Shown piece after piece: positions 6,014 to 7,169 of a stretch of 7,169 bases of DNA. Positions within the stretch are counted from its first letter, which is position 1, and every line of letters begins with the position of its first letter. A model generated the notes under the pieces. It worked only from the letters and a program-made list of their open reading frames with translations. It searched no databases and was not told where the DNA came from. Origin of the DNA: a candidate division WOR-3 bacterium (GTDB lineage: Bacteria; SDB-A); contig JAFGON010000092.1 of the NCBI GenBank assembly GCA_016926475.1, positions 1 to 7,169 of the forward strand. Reading direction: 5' to 3'. Both the position numbers and the translations under genes were made by a program.

Positions 6014-6056
6014 TAGGACTAATTTAATGAGTTTTTACAATATATGTGATAGTTTA

Positions 6057-6072
6057 TTGATAGGATTATCAA
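6057..6072. promoter_or_regulatory. Small inverted repeat just upstream of the ribosome binding site
   Basis: TTGATA (6057-6062) and TATCAA (6067-6072) pair perfectly around GGAT. The hairpin ends 1 nt before AAAGGAG (6074-6080). It could shape the 5' leader or be a protein site. It is short and AT-rich, so the significance is uncertain. Confidence 0.35.
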
Positions 6073-6085
6073 CAAAGGAGTACTG

Positions 6086-7169
6086 ATGAAGAAAATGTTT
6101 GTTTTAATTGGTATATTCGCTTGCGTTTCTATTTTCGCAAGCGGACATGGTCCGTCTGGGACAATCTTCTCAGAAGCGGTGACAATACACACCGGCGAAG
6201 GCATTGACCCCGAAGAAGGAATGCTTCCCGAGACAACACCATATCCTGTCCAAAATCAAGAAGACTTAACCATGCGCACTGAACCATCCAGATACGCCCC
6301 TCTCTGGGGTCCGGACCTTTTGGTCACGGACCAATGCGTGATTCCCTACAGATACAACATCGCCCTCGATTACGATGCCAACGGCTATATCTATGCAGGC
6401 ATTCAATCCTGCCACTCTTCTGGCACCGACACACTTTTTGTATACAGAACAACCGACAATGGCTATACATGGAATATGATTTACAGTATGAATCCAGGCA
6501 CAGGCGGGCAATTGCTTGATTTCGATATGAAGTTGGAACCATTCGTAAGCGACAACCCTAATATATACCTGATATGGGCTGACTCAGTTCCCGCTTCCGG
6601 GTATAGGCTTTTTTTCGGAGCTGTTCAACCCGGATACGGAGAAAGATGGCTGCAGTTTTCCGACCCGGATTACGACAGCGTGTTTCAGGTAGCAATGGAT
6701 GTCGAACCTGATTCAAATCCCTTTATTGTGATTTCCTTAATAAGACTTTACCACACGCCGGGAGAAACTTCTTGGTTGACTGCGTCTTCTGCGGACACCG
6801 GAGTAACATGGGACATGTATGGACCGCATACTTCTTCATTGGGTCCAAAGGAAGTGACCGCCGCCTGCAATGACTCCGACGTTTTTTATGTCGGAACAAT
6901 ATATAATCAGTCCTCCAACAGATTCAGAATGTGGGGCAATCAATCTGGCTTTGTCAATGTGTCTTCAGCAAACGACACTGTGAGGTCCACACCGCAGTTA
7001 GCTTCGCAAAAATACCACACGTATCCGTCCAATTACGTCTACGGACTTTACACACAGGGGACTAATCCAAGAGTATATTACAACTACAGTTCAGACGGAG
7101 GGAACACCTGGCAAACACCCGGAATCTGGTCGATGTCCGGTGATGTGTATTCAAACAATCCAAACATGA
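6086..7169 (+). CDS. Secreted Asp-box (BNR/sialidase-like propeller) protein, 3' end outside window
   Basis: Open frame from the ATG at 6086 to the right edge, 361 residues visible and no stop. AAAGGAG at 6074-6080, 5 nt upstream, fixes the start. Residues 1-19 form a Sec signal peptide (MKK, then a hydrophobic core, then FAS-G), so the protein is exported. Three Asp-box motifs of the S-x-D-x-G-x-T-W type are seen: TTDNGYTW (122-129), SADTGVTW (235-242) and SSDGGNTW (335-342), spaced about 100-113 residues. These turns occur in beta-propellers such as sialidases and many non-enzymatic surface proteins. Sialidase catalytic residues cannot be assigned, and the gene should not be called a sialidase. 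The missing C-terminus may hold an anchoring or secretion-sorting domain. Base composition looks less AT-rich than in the HsdS/HsdM-like genes. It diverges from the RES-Xre operon. Confidence 0.85.
   Translation, partial: MKKMFVLIGIFACVSIFASGHGPSGTIFSEAVTIHTGEGIDPEEGMLPETTPYPVQNQEDLTMRTEPSRYAPLWGPDLLVTDQCVIPYRYNIALDYDANGYIYAGIQSCHSSGTDTLFVYRTTDNGYTWNMIYSMNPGTGGQLLDFDMKLEPFVSDNPNIYLIWADSVPASGYRLFFGAVQPGYGERWLQFSDPDYDSVFQVAMDVEPDSNPFIVISLIRLYHTPGETSWLTASSADTGVTWDMYGPHTSSLGPKEVTAACNDSDVFYVGTIYNQSSNRFRMWGNQSGFVNVSSANDTVRSTPQLASQKYHTYPSNYVYGLYTQGTNPRVYYNYSSDGGNTWQTPGIWSMSGDVYSNNPNM

Noticed and set aside
6266-6542. Minus-strand Cys/His-rich frames opposite the secreted protein
   Set aside because: They are antisense shadows of a strong plus-strand gene with signal peptide, ribosome site and Asp-box repeats.

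Overview
The window reads as a stretch of an AT-rich bacterial chromosome carrying a small defence-type or accessory cluster beside housekeeping-like surface and secreted genes. Shine-Dalgarno sites (AGGAG, AGGAGG, AAAGGAG) and sigma-70-like promoters are clear, so it is bacterial. The organism cannot be named. A secreted Asp-box (BNR) protein and a PPC-type putative lipoprotein next to RES-Xre and restriction-like genes would fit an uncultured FCB-group or WOR-3-like Gram-negative, but that is only a guess.

Layout. Positions 1-2187 (minus strand): a MoxR/AAA_5-type AAA+ ATPase (847-2187), followed with a 38-nt overlap by an unrecognised protein that runs off the left edge (1-884). Positions 2188-2344: a compact divergent promoter region. 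Positions 2345-4301 (plus strand): a half-length HsdS-like specificity protein with one target recognition domain, overlapping by 17 nt a 451-residue protein. The latter looks like a type I HsdM subunit by architecture and C-terminal sequence, but it lacks the SAM-binding motif I and the NPP(F/Y) catalytic motif. No HsdR is present. Positions 4290-4380: a 15-bp-period tandem repeat with a perfect 10-bp hairpin across the HsdM-like stop codon. Positions 4382-4852 (minus): a small putative lipoprotein with a PPC-like beta domain. Positions 4942-5903 (minus): a RES toxin and Xre/MbcA/ParS antitoxin pair with its own promoter and operator-like repeats. Positions 6086-7169 (plus): the first 361 residues of a secreted Asp-box protein that leaves the window on the right.

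How it may work together. The divergent arrangement [AAA+ ATPase - unknown partner] <> [half-HsdS - pseudo-HsdM] is the most interesting part. By inference, an M-S complex that can no longer methylate could act as a sequence-specific DNA-binding platform or sensor, and the MoxR-type ATPase with its partner could act as a remodelling or effector arm. I do not recognise this combination as a described system. The RES-Xre pair is a standard toxin-antitoxin module, probably independent but typical of accessory regions.

Intergenic space. No gene-free stretch exceeds 300 bases. The largest gaps are 5904-6085 and 2188-2344, and both hold promoters. I saw no tRNA, rRNA, CRISPR array, insertion sequence or attachment site.
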